Assembly (NCBI GenBank): GCA_014800795.1
Contig: JAAVFL010000004.1
Span: forward strand, 186,001-250,000
DNA length: 64,000 nt
DNA from: Bacteroidales bacterium
GTDB lineage: Bacteria > Bacteroidota > Bacteroidia > Bacteroidales > Muribaculaceae
Reading direction: 5' to 3'
This document shows positions 16,778 to 26,384 of the stretch, in pieces; positions within the stretch are counted from its first letter, which is position 1, and each line of letters starts with the position of its first letter. The translations under genes and the position numbers were made by a program. The notes beneath the pieces were generated by a model that worked only from the letters and a program-made list of their open reading frames with translations, did not search any database and was not told the origin of the DNA.

Positions 16778-17545
16778 GCGGAACACTTGTTTTTGCCCTT
16801 TGTGGAGGGTGGTGTCGCCATACTCAACAGCATGGTGAGGACATATGTGGTAGCAACGCAGGCAGAAAGCGCAGTCACGTCCCCACGCAGGGCGACTATC
16901 TTTCATTGTGATGTTGTCCATCGGGCATGAAAGTGCGCATGTCGAGCAACCTGTGCAGCGATCAGACGCCCGGAATTTATGGGGCGATGTGCAGAAAGCG
17001 TTGAAGAACGGGCGTATCAGGTAGGTTTTCCACCATGCTCCTGCTCCGCGTACAACGTCGTCGTCAGAGAATTTCCTTTTTATAGCGGATGCAATCTCCT
17101 CCACTCTTCCTGGCATTGCGGCCATCTTTCCAGCCTCTATGTCGGTTGAGTCAACATCGAATCCCTTCATGCACACATATGTATTAGGCATCGCTACGGA
17201 GAAACTGCCGCGCGGTGTCCATCCGCGGCGCCCGACAAGCTTTCGCCAGCAGTTGTCGGCATAGCCTATGTCGTCGCCGCAGGTCAATACCACATAATGC
17301 GGACACTGCGGCGCTCCCTTGAAGCGAACTTTGCTTATGAAGCGCTCCATAACCGGGGGTATGCCCCACGAATATACAGGCATTACCCAGATCACCGGTT
17401 CCCCTTCTTCTGTCACTTCAAGCGTCTCCTTGCCGGGATTGAGCAGACGCTCCCCGCCGAGAATCACCGTCTCGCCCCCGGCATGCCGCTGCAGCTCCCG
17501 AGCTACCCGAAGTGAATTGCCTGTTCCTGAAAATACAATCAGCAT
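16766..17545 (-). CDS. EFR1-family flavodoxin-ferredoxin protein
   Basis: 259 residues. A flavodoxin-like N-terminal half begins MLIVFSGTGNSLRVARELQR, with the FMN phosphate loop SGTGNS at 6-11, and contains VMPVYSWGIPPVMERFI. The C-terminal part has two 4Fe-4S clusters: CTGCSTCALSCP (197-208) and CAFCLRCYHICP (225-236). This is the EFR1 arrangement, a probable electron carrier of the cytoplasm whose redox partner is unknown. It is followed on the same strand by nothing and preceded by the DUF2027-Smr gene 21 bases away, so the two may be co-transcribed. Confidence 0.88.
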   Translation of the reverse strand: MLIVFSGTGNSLRVARELQRHAGGETVILGGERLLNPGKETLEVTEEGEPVIWVMPVYSWGIPPVMERFISKVRFKGAPQCPHYVVLTCGDDIGYADNCWRKLVGRRGWTPRGSFSVAMPNTYVCMKGFDVDSTDIEAGKMAAMPGRVEEIASAIKRKFSDDDVVRGAGAWWKTYLIRPFFNAFCTSPHKFRASDRCTGCSTCALSCPMDNITMKDSRPAWGRDCAFCLRCYHICPHHAVEYGDTTLHKGQKQVFRSDL

Positions 17546-17566
17546 CTTTGTCTGTATCGGGAATGA

Positions 17567-18658
17567 TTAGCGGATGGTTACCTGTGTGGCTCCGTAGCCA
17601 TACTCGCGGAACGATGCATCCTGAACATCATGTCCCTTGAAGCTATAGTTGAGCTCCTTCATAAGAGCCTGACGGAGAATTCCTTCACCTTTGCCGTGGA
17701 TGAAAACTATTTTCTGACCTTTTTTTGTGAGATTTTCTTTCATCACCTTGCGGAAGGTGTCGATCTGGTAGTTTAATATGTCGGCGTTGCTGAGTCCGCG
17801 GGTGCTGTCGAGCAATTCGTTGATATGGAGGTCTATCACCAGAGGACCATCCTTGGGCTGTTTTTTCTGTACGGGGCGCTTGAGCGGACGGCTGTCCTCG
17901 TGGCGTTTGCGACGCATGGCATCTTCGAGCTGCGAACTGTCGATTGTCATGGCACGCTGTGGAATATCGTTTTTCACGATATCCACCGCAATCACGGGTT
18001 CATCGAAATAGGGGTTGTCGCGGAAGCAGTGCAGCTTGAAGAATTTGGTGGTATCCATCGGCGTCTCCACGGCTACAGGCGCCTTCAGGCGGAACTGACG
18101 GTCGCGCTTGAAGGCTACATACTGGAACGCCAGACGGTCGAGCCGTCCAACCTGGTCGCGGGTCAGCTCTTCGAGAAACACCTGCATGTTTGGCTCTACA
18201 AGTCCGGCATAGCGGGTTGTCCACCCTTCCTCGCCATCGGCGCGTGAAAGGTAGGTGAAATATAGGAAATAGTTCGAGTCGTTCACCAGATATGCCTCGT
18301 AGGAGGTGGTGGAAAGGTGTTTGAGTTCCATAGCCGCAAATGCGAGTACAACGTTGAGCTTCTCACCCCCGGGTGTCTCCGCCACAGGTTCGGGTTTCGG
18401 AGCTTCCGGCATCTGTGTGGGCACGAATTTGCTTTTCGCCTGCTGTTCGCGTTCCTGGCGGTGTTGTCCGGTTCCGCCGAAAATATCGCGCCTGGCGCCC
18501 TCCTCGCCGGGTGTGCTTACCACTACGAGTTCTTTGAGCATTACGGGGGTTACAAATCCGTCCTCCTCTTCGACGTGGGCAATCTGTCCGTCGATTTTCA
18601 CCACTCGTCCGCCCCCGGTGGAGCTAAGGAATCTTACGTTGTCTCCTACTTTCGTCAT
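17567..18658 (-). CDS. DUF2027 domain protein with C-terminal Smr domain
   Basis: 363 residues from ATG 18658 (MTKVGDNVRFLSSTGGG; the upstream extension lacks family similarity). The N-terminal 75 residues form a KOW/SH3-like strand set (GGRVVKIDGQIAHVEEEDGF). A charged linker leads to the DUF2027 beta domain (about 110-270). The Smr domain is at 280-363 with DLHINELLDS and HGKGEGILRQAL, the DLH and HGKG motifs of MutS2-type nucleases. Smr domains cut or bind branched or ribosome-associated nucleic acid. The Bacteroidota-specific fusion has no established role. Confidence 0.87.
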   Translation of the reverse strand: MTKVGDNVRFLSSTGGGRVVKIDGQIAHVEEEDGFVTPVMLKELVVVSTPGEEGARRDIFGGTGQHRQEREQQAKSKFVPTQMPEAPKPEPVAETPGGEKLNVVLAFAAMELKHLSTTSYEAYLVNDSNYFLYFTYLSRADGEEGWTTRYAGLVEPNMQVFLEELTRDQVGRLDRLAFQYVAFKRDRQFRLKAPVAVETPMDTTKFFKLHCFRDNPYFDEPVIAVDIVKNDIPQRAMTIDSSQLEDAMRRKRHEDSRPLKRPVQKKQPKDGPLVIDLHINELLDSTRGLSNADILNYQIDTFRKVMKENLTKKGQKIVFIHGKGEGILRQALMKELNYSFKGHDVQDASFREYGYGATQVTIR

Positions 18659-18741
18659 ATCTATGCGTGTATTATGTCTATGTAAAATATCTCTTCCGTT
18701 GTTTCCCGATACAAACTTACGCAATTTCCCCGACATTTACG

Positions 18742-18749
18742 TAACTTTG
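18742..18749 (+). promoter_or_regulatory. Promoter box of queA
   Basis: TAACTTTG lies only 4 bases before the ATG at 18754, implying a leaderless or nearly leaderless mRNA. No -33 element was seen. Confidence 0.5.
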
Positions 18750-18753
18750 CATC

Positions 18754-19959
18754 ATGGTAAAGAATTTGAGAATCGACGATTTCGATTATCCGCTCCCCGA
18801 CGAGCGCATTGCAAAACATCCGCTTGCCCTACGCGACAGCTGTAAACTGCTTGTGCGACGCGCCGACGGATCTATATCCGACGGCGTTTTCAGCGAGCTG
18901 CCGCAGATTCTTCCTGCCGACAGCATGCTGGTATACAACAATACGCGTGTGATCAACGCCCGTCTGCGTTTCCGTAAGCCAGAGGGGGCGCTCATCGAGA
19001 TCTTCTGTCTTGAACCGGTGTCTCCGCGCGATTATGCGCAGAGTTTCGCTTCAAACGGGCACTGTTCGTGGATCTGTTTTGTCGGGAACTCAAAAAAGTG
19101 GAAGCAAGGGCAGCTTATTCTGCGCCTTGATGTAAAGGGATATCAGGTTGATTTCCGTGCCGACCGTGTGGGGCGTGAGGCTAATGCGTCGGTGATAGAA
19201 TTCTCATGGGATGTTCCGGAACTTACTTTTGCCGACATAATCGAGGCGGCCGGGGAGATACCCATCCCTCCATATCTGAACCGCTCGACAGAAGCGTCGG
19301 ACGCATCGGACTATCAGACGGTCTATTCCCATATCGACGGCTCGGTAGCGGCTCCGACCGCCGGACTGCATTTCACTCCCCGCGTGCTCGACGAGATCTC
19401 GGACCGAGGTATTCCTCGCCGCGAACTTACATTACATGTGGGGGCCGGCACTTTTCAGCCCGTCAAATCGGATGAGATCGGAGAACATATGATGCACAGC
19501 GAGTTTATCGCTGTCAGCCGTTCCCTTATAGACGAACTTGCGTCGACAGACCGGCGTGTGATTGCTGTGGGCACAACTTCGGTGCGCACGCTCGAAAGCC
19601 TATATCATCTGGGCTGTCGCGCGGCGCAGGGGCTTCCGGTCGATGAGCTGCCTCAGTGGTATCCTTACGACAGCGATCATCCGCAGCTGTCGGTAGCGGA
19701 TGCGCTTAAGGCGCTTCTCGACAGGTTCGAAGGGGATACTTTCGTGGCCTCCACCAGAGTGATAATCGCTCCGGGATACCGTTACCGCATTGTAAAGGGA
19801 ATAGTGACGAACTTCCATCAGCCTCGCTCCACTCTGCTTCTGCTTGTGAGCGCATTTACCGGCGGTGGCAATGAATGGCGTAGTGTTTACGACCATGCGC
19901 TCGACGGAGGTTACCGCTTTCTGAGCTACGGCGATGCCTGCCTCTTCATCGGTGAATGA
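18754..19959 (+). CDS. queA: tRNA preQ1(34) S-adenosylmethionine ribosyltransferase-isomerase QueA
   Basis: 401 residues, longer than the 340-350 of many QueA because of inserted segments around 65-145. It transfers the ribosyl part of SAM to preQ1 at tRNA position 34 to make epoxyqueuosine. Family motifs are FDYPLPDERIAKHPL (about 9-23), YNNTRVINARL (about 65-75), GEIPIPPYLNR (about 168-178), AAPTAGLHFT (about 200-209), LHVGAGTFQPVK (about 226-237), VGTTSVRTLES (about 270-280) and TNFHQPRSTLLLLVSAF (about 352-368). It is monocistronic. Confidence 0.95.
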   Translation: MVKNLRIDDFDYPLPDERIAKHPLALRDSCKLLVRRADGSISDGVFSELPQILPADSMLVYNNTRVINARLRFRKPEGALIEIFCLEPVSPRDYAQSFASNGHCSWICFVGNSKKWKQGQLILRLDVKGYQVDFRADRVGREANASVIEFSWDVPELTFADIIEAAGEIPIPPYLNRSTEASDASDYQTVYSHIDGSVAAPTAGLHFTPRVLDEISDRGIPRRELTLHVGAGTFQPVKSDEIGEHMMHSEFIAVSRSLIDELASTDRRVIAVGTTSVRTLESLYHLGCRAAQGLPVDELPQWYPYDSDHPQLSVADALKALLDRFEGDTFVASTRVIIAPGYRYRIVKGIVTNFHQPRSTLLLLVSAFTGGGNEWRSVYDHALDGGYRFLSYGDACLFIGE

Positions 19960-19978
19960 GAGGCAGACGGGGGGGGAG

Positions 19979-21424
19979 TCAGAGAATCGGTGAGAACAGG
20001 CGCATGAACGATTCTAAAGCTTTCTCATGCAGAGGTCGTCCGCGCCACGATGTCGGGGTGACGCGAATGGAGTCTTTCTGGTCGTTGAAAAACTGATCTT
20101 TCATCCTTTTGTTGAAGTCGGTCGAATAGATCAGCATGTTTGCCTCGAAGTTGTGTTCGAAGCTGCGGAAATCGAAATTTGTCGAGCCAACGGTGGCGAA
20201 GTCGTCGTCGATGATGATCGCCTTGCTGTGGAGCATCCCTTTCTGATAGAGATAAACCTTTATTCCGGACCGCAGACATTCCTGAATATAGGAGAAAGAA
20301 GCCCACCGGAGCATGTCGCTGTCGGAACGTTGAGGCAGCATCAGGCGCACATCCACTTTGCCGAGAGCCGCGACCTGCAGGGCATGCAGCAACCCCTCCG
20401 ACGGAATGAAGTATGGGGTCATTATGTAGATACATTTCCGCGCCGACGATATGGCATGCTGAAATATGAGGGTCATGTTCATCCACTGTGAAGTGGGGCC
20501 TCCGGTTACAAGCTGCATCCCTGCCGGCGACGATGTTTCTATCTTTGTACCGGCAATTTCCTCGATCAGCGGCTGTCCCATGAAGTTCCAGTCGATTGCA
20601 AACGATTGCTGGAGCGCACCTACCGCGGGGCCTCGCAGACGCAAGTGCAGGTCGCGCCAGGTATCGAACAGTTTTCCGCCGTCGATGTAGCGGTCGGCGA
20701 TATTCATACCCCCGATGTAGCCGATCTCGCCGTCGATGACAGCGAGCTTCCGATGGTTGCGCCAGTTTATGCGTGTGCCGAATGGTGGAAATACAACCTT
20801 GAAGAACGGATATGCCTCTATGCCGGCTTCACGCATCCGGCGACAGGCGCGTCTTGAAAGTTTGAACGAACCGACATGATCGTATATGACCCTCACCTTC
20901 ACTCCTGCCCTGGCCCGTTCGGCAAGGGCGTCAAGCACACGGTTGCCTATCTTATCGTCGACGATTATGTAGTATTGCAGGTTGATATACTTTTTTGCGG
21001 CGGCGATATCGGCGAGCAGAGCGTTGAATTTGTCCGTGCCGTTATCGAACAGTTCTACCTCGTTGCCTTCGTAATAGTTGGCGCTGCATAGCGAGTGGGC
21101 GAGGTTAACCTGTTGCCGCAGCTGGGCAGGATAGTTCTGAAGTTTTACGGGTTTCGATCTAGCTGCGGGATTCAGGCGTTTCAACTTCCTCCGGTTGCGC
21201 CGTGAGATTATGCGTTTTGTCTGTATGTTCCTGCCGAAAACTATGTACAGAATCAATCCTACCATGGGAACCACCAGAAGCACCGTGATCCATGCCAGAG
21301 ACTTCACCGGGTTCCGGTTTTCACTCACTACCACAACGATGATTCCGAGTATGGTGAGCATGTACAGGACAGCTATCGTCCAGTACACCCATGGAGTTGT
21401 GATGAAGTCTGCGAACCAGAACAC
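19979..21424 (-). CDS. cls: Cardiolipin synthase (phospholipase D superfamily)
   Basis: 481 residues. Two N-terminal membrane segments (about 12-32 and 40-62) are followed by a basic stretch (KRIISRRNRRK). Two phospholipase D HKD motifs mark the active site: HRKLAVIDGEIGYIGGMN in the middle and HSKAIIIDDDFATVGSTN near the C-terminus. The protein condenses phosphatidylglycerol to cardiolipin at the inner membrane. It shares orientation with the LTA-synthase-like gene 79 bases upstream, so envelope-lipid functions may be co-expressed. Confidence 0.94.
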   Translation of the reverse strand: MFWFADFITTPWVYWTIAVLYMLTILGIIVVVVSENRNPVKSLAWITVLLVVPMVGLILYIVFGRNIQTKRIISRRNRRKLKRLNPAARSKPVKLQNYPAQLRQQVNLAHSLCSANYYEGNEVELFDNGTDKFNALLADIAAAKKYINLQYYIIVDDKIGNRVLDALAERARAGVKVRVIYDHVGSFKLSRRACRRMREAGIEAYPFFKVVFPPFGTRINWRNHRKLAVIDGEIGYIGGMNIADRYIDGGKLFDTWRDLHLRLRGPAVGALQQSFAIDWNFMGQPLIEEIAGTKIETSSPAGMQLVTGGPTSQWMNMTLIFQHAISSARKCIYIMTPYFIPSEGLLHALQVAALGKVDVRLMLPQRSDSDMLRWASFSYIQECLRSGIKVYLYQKGMLHSKAIIIDDDFATVGSTNFDFRSFEHNFEANMLIYSTDFNKRMKDQFFNDQKDSIRVTPTSWRGRPLHEKALESFMRLFSPIL

Positions 21425-21503
21425 TTCGGTTGATTGGTGATTGGTGGTTAGTAGTCAGTGATTTTTGTGGCCCGATAATCTCTATCAGGGGGCTTGATTT
21501 ATC

Positions 21504-23330
21504 TCAGTTGATGAGCTGATGGCGGATCATGAGGTCGGAGTTCTGCGGAGCTGAGGCCACATGCTCCCTGAGCCCTGCGGCAGCTCCTGCGGCAGTTCCC
21601 TCCATTGTGCCCTGATAGTCATAGGCGAACCGCGGACTGTCGGGCGACAGGGCTGAGAAGCCCATGCCCCTCCAGCTGTATGGAAGTCCCATGAGGTCAA
21701 GAAGGGTGGTGTAAACATCCACCTGTCCCATCACTTCATTATGTGTGCCTCCTACGGGAGAGTTGAGCACGATCATCGGAACGAAGCCTGCCGGTGCCAC
21801 CAACTCGCGTCCCTCTGCTGAGTTGCGTATCTCATGGCGCCATGAAGCGAGCGCCTCATGATCGCCTGCGACGACGACCATTGTCCTGTCCCAGTCGGGA
21901 CGGCTTTTCAGATAGTCGATAAAGTGTCCCAAAGCCTGATCGGTATAGTTGACGGCTGTAAGATAATCGATTAATTTTCCGTGGTGGTCGCCTGAAAATG
22001 TTATCGTCCGCAGTTTTTCTGGTATTTTGAACGGGTTGTGACCCGTATACGTGACGAGTTGCACATATGCCTTTTCACCTTCAGGCCATACATCGCCACG
22101 CTGCATTTTCGCTATGGTCTGTTCTATAAGTGATCCGTCACTAAGACGCTTGGGATGGCCTATACGCTCGGAATTGTCCCAGCTATCGGCCATTTCCTGT
22201 CGGGTGATACCGAAGCTCCTCGCCACAAGTCCCTGATTCCATGTGGATGGCTTGTCGCCGCTAAGAAGGTAGGTTTTGGCTCCCTGCTCTTTCATAGCGT
22301 CGGGAAGGGCGAAGAATTTCGCCTCCGGATATTTCATGGAGAACACATCGTTGCGCATCGGATACATTCCGGCGAGCATCAGCAGCTGACCGTCGATGCT
22401 TCGCCCGTTGCCGACTTGCGACAGTACCTGAGAGGCATACCATGTGGATGCGGTGTCGGCCATGGCGGCGTTCAGATGTGGAGTAAGTTCCTTGCCTTCA
22501 AGTCTGGCACCTATGGGCCATGATTCCAGTGATTCGCATATTATTACGATAAGATTGTCGCGCCGCAGACTGTCAGGAATGGTGCGGGAGGTTTGCTGCA
22601 TCCGGCTCTGAAAGCGCATATGGTCGCGATTCCACTGAGCCACTCCTTCGCGTTCTTCCGGTGTGATAGCGCGCTCGGTGATAGCGAGTTCAGCCGCCAA
22701 AGTTCCGAAAGGGGTGTATATTACCGGCGGAGTGGTGGCGTAGTAGCATTCGCTTTTCAGCCATTCCACATGTGAAACCAGACCGCCGTTCACTACCGCA
22801 GCCAGTACCGAACATGAACCCAACAGGACGAGCGTTATGAGATATGGTGTCCATACCGGTTTGCGTACCTCTTTCCCTGTAAATGTGAAGAGCAGGGTAA
22901 GGAGTGTCACTAACGGAAGAGAGAGGTAGCGCCAGCTCCATGAGTCTGCTATGCTGGTGTGGAAATCGAAAACCTGTCCGACAAGTAGGTAGCTTGCCGG
23001 AGGGATGGAGTTGAAATATGTCCGGCAGTACATGAGGTTGGCTATCATCAGGAGATCGACAACCGCCATCAACGCAATCTGCGGCCATTGCTTGCGGGTA
23101 GCGACCGACGGAAGCGCCATCACAGTTGCCAGAGTGAGCGCGTTGATGTAAGTGGAAACGAAACCAAGAGCGCGGAAAGTTGTCTGACCGCACCACAGCA
23201 GATCGAAAACCAGAACAGTCAGAAGACATCCCGCCCATGACAGGGCAAATCTTTTTGTCCACAATCCCTCGTTGAAAAGGAGGCGTCCGAACGCTCCCAA
23301 CGCAATATTTTTCTTCTTGTACTGTGCCAT
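21504..23330 (-). CDS. LTA-synthase-like membrane phosphotransferase (sulfatase fold)
   Basis: 608 residues. Five hydrophobic helices occupy about residues 25-180. The large periplasmic domain has alkaline-phosphatase/sulfatase-fold motifs: LIVIICESLESWP (metal-binding Glu near 265), NGRSIDGQLLML, where the Ser is in the nucleophile position usually held by Thr/Ser, and VVAGDHEALASW with the metal-binding Asp-His. Relatives transfer phosphoglycerol or phosphoethanolamine to envelope lipids or glycans. The substrate cannot be told; in a Gram-negative without LTA, phosphoglycerol or phosphoethanolamine decoration of glycans is plausible. Confidence 0.85.
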   Translation of the reverse strand: MAQYKKKNIALGAFGRLLFNEGLWTKRFALSWAGCLLTVLVFDLLWCGQTTFRALGFVSTYINALTLATVMALPSVATRKQWPQIALMAVVDLLMIANLMYCRTYFNSIPPASYLLVGQVFDFHTSIADSWSWRYLSLPLVTLLTLLFTFTGKEVRKPVWTPYLITLVLLGSCSVLAAVVNGGLVSHVEWLKSECYYATTPPVIYTPFGTLAAELAITERAITPEEREGVAQWNRDHMRFQSRMQQTSRTIPDSLRRDNLIVIICESLESWPIGARLEGKELTPHLNAAMADTASTWYASQVLSQVGNGRSIDGQLLMLAGMYPMRNDVFSMKYPEAKFFALPDAMKEQGAKTYLLSGDKPSTWNQGLVARSFGITRQEMADSWDNSERIGHPKRLSDGSLIEQTIAKMQRGDVWPEGEKAYVQLVTYTGHNPFKIPEKLRTITFSGDHHGKLIDYLTAVNYTDQALGHFIDYLKSRPDWDRTMVVVAGDHEALASWRHEIRNSAEGRELVAPAGFVPMIVLNSPVGGTHNEVMGQVDVYTTLLDLMGLPYSWRGMGFSALSPDSPRFAYDYQGTMEGTAAGAAAGLREHVASAPQNSDLMIRHQLIN

Positions 23331-23746
23331 TATACCTAACTTTTAGCAGTGCCACGATACTTCTGCGGCATGATACCACAAATGTAGCAATAATTTCCCT
23401 CTGTACCACACACATACCGGAAAAAGAGTATGAATTTTGCCGATTATTGAAAAAAAACAGATGTATCGGGTGAAATTGATTTTTCAAAGCGGACATTTTT
23501 TAACATAAGTCGGTTGGAAGTGGCTTCATGGCCAACCGCATCAAAATAGTCGCCATCGAGACACCTGACGACACTTATATGGTTCACTACTCTTTCTTGT
23601 GCCTGCCCTCCCCCTCGTTCTCCACCACTTGATTTATTTATTTTTACTTCTGTCGTAGGATTCCGCATTTTTTTGATGCGGTTGCCCTGAAAGCGGTTTG
23701 GTAGGAATGGATATTTTTTCTAATTTTGTGAATTGAAATAGTGTCA
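23331..23746. other. Divergent intergenic region
   Basis: It contains a TACATTTG box on the minus strand (23386-23379) for the LTA-synthase-like gene, a CGGTTGG/CCAACCG hairpin (23511-23517 with 23532-23538), a 13-bp inverted repeat AACCGCATCAAAA (23535-23547) with its complement at about 23673-23685, and the promoter of the next gene. I see no convincing coding sequence. Confidence 0.5.
23697..23728 (+). promoter_or_regulatory. Promoter of the small sorting-domain gene
   Basis: TTTG (23697-23700), 20 bases, TAATTTTG (23721-23728): ideal Bacteroidota promoter, 18 bases before ATG 23747. Confidence 0.75.
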
Positions 23747-24082
23747 ATGAAAACTTTGCATAAGATATTGATATCGTTTGCTGTTGCGATGGGGGTATCG
23801 CTTAATGCCTCCGCAGCTTCGAAAGCCACATGGGAGGAGGTCTCATCCCCTGTGCCGTCTGTTGTGCAAAGTCTGGAAAGCGAGGCCGAAGTCGGCATTG
23901 TGGTTGCTGACGGCTATATATATATATCAAGCGAGAAACCCATAACCATAAAAATATTTTCAATTCTCGGTCAGTTGATATCCCAGGAAAGCCTCAAACC
24001 CGGGATGCACCGCATCAAACTGGATTCACGCGGAATTTTTATTCTCCGTGCCGGCTCCACCACCCGCCGTATTACGCTGTAG
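23747..24082 (+). CDS. Minimal exported protein with C-terminal sorting-like domain
   Basis: 111 residues. A signal peptide (MKTLHKILISFAVAMGVSLNASA) is followed by about 25 linker residues. Then comes a domain of about 60 residues with the strand pattern of type A C-terminal sorting (Por secretion) tails: YIYISSEKPITIKIFSILGQ, then LKPGMHRIKLDSRGIFILRAG and a basic end, RRITL. Nothing else is attached, so the protein is essentially leader plus tail. It may be a small surface or periplasmic protein, or a remnant of a larger one. The intact promoter and terminator favour a functional gene. Confidence 0.7.
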   Translation: MKTLHKILISFAVAMGVSLNASAASKATWEEVSSPVPSVVQSLESEAEVGIVVADGYIYISSEKPITIKIFSILGQLISQESLKPGMHRIKLDSRGIFILRAGSTTRRITL

Positions 24083-24172
24083 GAAGAGCTGATATAGCGG
24101 AAGAGACGAAAAGCGGCAGAGCGATAGTAGGAATTGCGTGAGTTCATCAGCTGTCTCGACGATCACGATAAA

Positions 24173-24222
24173 AAAAACAGCTCACCGGAATGTTAGTCTA
24201 ACATTCCGGTGAGCTGTTTTTT
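24173..24222. terminator. Bidirectional terminator
   Basis: A long perfect stem (core AGCTCACCGGAATGTTA, 24179-24195, with its complement from 24199) with A-run on the left and T-run on the right, between two converging genes. Confidence 0.92.
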
Positions 24223-24278
24223 ATCGTTTATCGTTTATTGATGATGTCGCAGCTGTAGCAAAGCGCTCTGCTCTATTT

Positions 24279-26102
24279 TCACGCATACATTGCCTCGATT
24301 TCCGAAGCATAGTGGCGGTTGATTACAGGGCGGCGGATTTTGAGTGTGTTTGTGAGCTCGCCGGCTTCCATCGTGAACTCTTTGGGTAGGAGGGTGAATT
24401 TCTTGATTTTCTCAAATGAGGCCAATCCCTCCTGAAGCGTTTCGATACGGCGGCTTATCAGATCGCGGACCTGATTGTTTTTCAACAGTTCCTCAAGTGA
24501 CCGATATTGTATTTTCTTGCGGTTGGCATACTCCTTGATGGCTTCTACCGCCGGCACTATAATCGCGGTGACAAACTTGCGGTTGTCGCCTATTACGGCT
24601 ACCTGCTCGATATATTTATCTTCGCCAAGTCGGCTTTCGATAGCCTGAGGAGCTATATATTTACCGTTTGAGGTTTTGAAAAGATCCTTTATACGCTCGG
24701 TGAGTATGAGGGCACCGTGTTCGTCGAAATATCCGGCATCGCCTGTGCGGAAGAATCCGTCGGCTGTGAATGCTGCGGCTGTCTCTTCCGGTTTGTTGAA
24801 GTATCCGCGCATCACTGTGGGACCCTTTACGAGAATTTCGTTCTCAGCGCCGATTTTCACCTCTATGCCGGGCAGCACGGTGCCGACGGTGCCGATCTCA
24901 TAACCCACATAGGGGTAGCAGCTGACGGTGGCGGTGGTTTCCGACAGTCCGTACCCGATTACGATAGGCACACCTATAGTGCGGAAAAACTCCGTGATGG
25001 CGGGGCTCAGGGGAGCGCCGGCTGTAGGAAACATGTTTCCGTTCTCTATTCCCATAACCCGGCGCACTTTAGCGAACACGTTTTTATCGTAGAAACGATA
25101 GCGGGTCTCAAGCCATGAGGGTACGCGACGTCCGTTTCTTACGTATTCAAGATTGCGTTTCCGGCCGATTTTAAGGGCGCGGGCACACATCCATCGGCTG
25201 ATCCCTTTCATATGGCTTATTTTTTCCTGAATCGCGGCGTAGGCTTTCTCCCAGAAACGCGGTACGGAACACATGCATGTGGGGCGGACTTCGCGGAGGG
25301 TATTCTGTATTTCACGCGTATCGGCATTTACATAAACCTTTATACCGCTGTCAAGGCAGAAGAATGTCCACGCTTTTTCGAATATGTGGCTCAGTGGCAG
25401 AAAGCATAGCGAGCGGTCGGCATCGCTGAGCGACGTGAGGCGTTCGTGGTGCATTTCTATGGCTGCCGTGAAACATGAGTGGGGGAGTATCGCACCTTTT
25501 GGGTCGCCTGTCGTTCCTGAAGTGTACAGGAGGGTGGCGATGTCATCGGGGGTAGCGGCGGCTGTGCGTCGCTTGACTTCGTCGCGGCAGTTCTGTGTGG
25601 CGGCTTCGCCGAGTTTCAGAAACTGTGGGAACGTGAGTGTGGAGGTGTCACCTTCCTGACGTTCTATCTCGCAGAATGTGACTATCTGGGTCAGGCATGA
25701 GGATTTTGCCGACACTTCGCGGGCTATGAGATACTGCGCTTCGGATCCTACGAAAATCATGCGTGCGCCCGAATCGTTGACGATGTACTCGACCTGCTGT
25801 GGCGATGAAGTCGCATATATGCTTACGGGGACCGCGCGGTTGGCGAATGCCGCAAGATCGGTGATGATTATATCGGGATCATTCTGAGAGAATACCGCTA
25901 TGCGTTCTTTCTCCTTGATGCCGAGAATCTCGAGGGCGCATGCTGCCCGTTCTACCATCGCGGAAAGTTCGTTCCAGGAATACGGAATCCATTCTCCACC
26001 GGGATTGCGTCTGTAGATTGCTGCACGGTCGGTGTATTTTTTACTTTGTCTTTCGACGAGTGTGGTCAGAACATTTGCCATATCAAGTGGTTCTATCTGC
26101 AT
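24279..26102 (-). CDS. Long-chain fatty-acid--CoA ligase (AMP-forming)
   Basis: 607 residues; an ATG 21 bases downstream (MANVLTTLVERQ) is an alternative start. Adenylate-forming motifs: LLYTSGTTGDPKGAILPH (P-loop, about 190-207), VIGYGLSETTATVSCYP (about 395-411) and FRTGDAGYFDEHGALILTERIKDLFKTSNGKY, with the hinge Asp and the later Lys-Gly region (about 468-500). The family activates fatty acids to acyl-CoA at the inner membrane, here probably for lipid recycling. A TACCTTTG box lies upstream at 26211-26204. It is monocistronic. Confidence 0.92.
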   Translation of the reverse strand: MQIEPLDMANVLTTLVERQSKKYTDRAAIYRRNPGGEWIPYSWNELSAMVERAACALEILGIKEKERIAVFSQNDPDIIITDLAAFANRAVPVSIYATSSPQQVEYIVNDSGARMIFVGSEAQYLIAREVSAKSSCLTQIVTFCEIERQEGDTSTLTFPQFLKLGEAATQNCRDEVKRRTAAATPDDIATLLYTSGTTGDPKGAILPHSCFTAAIEMHHERLTSLSDADRSLCFLPLSHIFEKAWTFFCLDSGIKVYVNADTREIQNTLREVRPTCMCSVPRFWEKAYAAIQEKISHMKGISRWMCARALKIGRKRNLEYVRNGRRVPSWLETRYRFYDKNVFAKVRRVMGIENGNMFPTAGAPLSPAITEFFRTIGVPIVIGYGLSETTATVSCYPYVGYEIGTVGTVLPGIEVKIGAENEILVKGPTVMRGYFNKPEETAAAFTADGFFRTGDAGYFDEHGALILTERIKDLFKTSNGKYIAPQAIESRLGEDKYIEQVAVIGDNRKFVTAIIVPAVEAIKEYANRKKIQYRSLEELLKNNQVRDLISRRIETLQEGLASFEKIKKFTLLPKEFTMEAGELTNTLKIRRPVINRHYASEIEAMYA

Positions 26103-26203
26103 CGTTAACGAAGGCTTTTCGGAGAGAACTTCGTTGGTCGGTTTATTCCGCCACGATGCTGTGGAGTGAGAGTTCGGTTGTCTTTTTTTGTTGTTTATGG
26201 CTG

Positions 26204-26211
26204 CAAAGGTA
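26204..26211 (-). promoter_or_regulatory. Promoter box of the acyl-CoA ligase gene
   Basis: TACCTTTG on the minus strand, about 100 bases before the start codon. No clear -33 element. Confidence 0.5.
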
Positions 26212-26384
26212 GCCTTTTACTTCGGAGAGGATATAGTGAAGATGTGGAAAAGTGACGTGCAGTTAACTTTCTTTTACATTTCAACTGGTAAAAATGTCAT
26301 AAAATTGTGCTATTTGTCGCTTTTTCAGCTACACTATATCTATATCTATGAGTGCAACCGTATGGGTTACCTCGGAAGCTGGTG

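Noticed and set aside
22690-23496. 268-codon open frame in another phase over the LTA-synthase-like gene
   Set aside because: It overlaps the N-terminal half of the real gene and starts upstream of its promoter; no recognisable domain.
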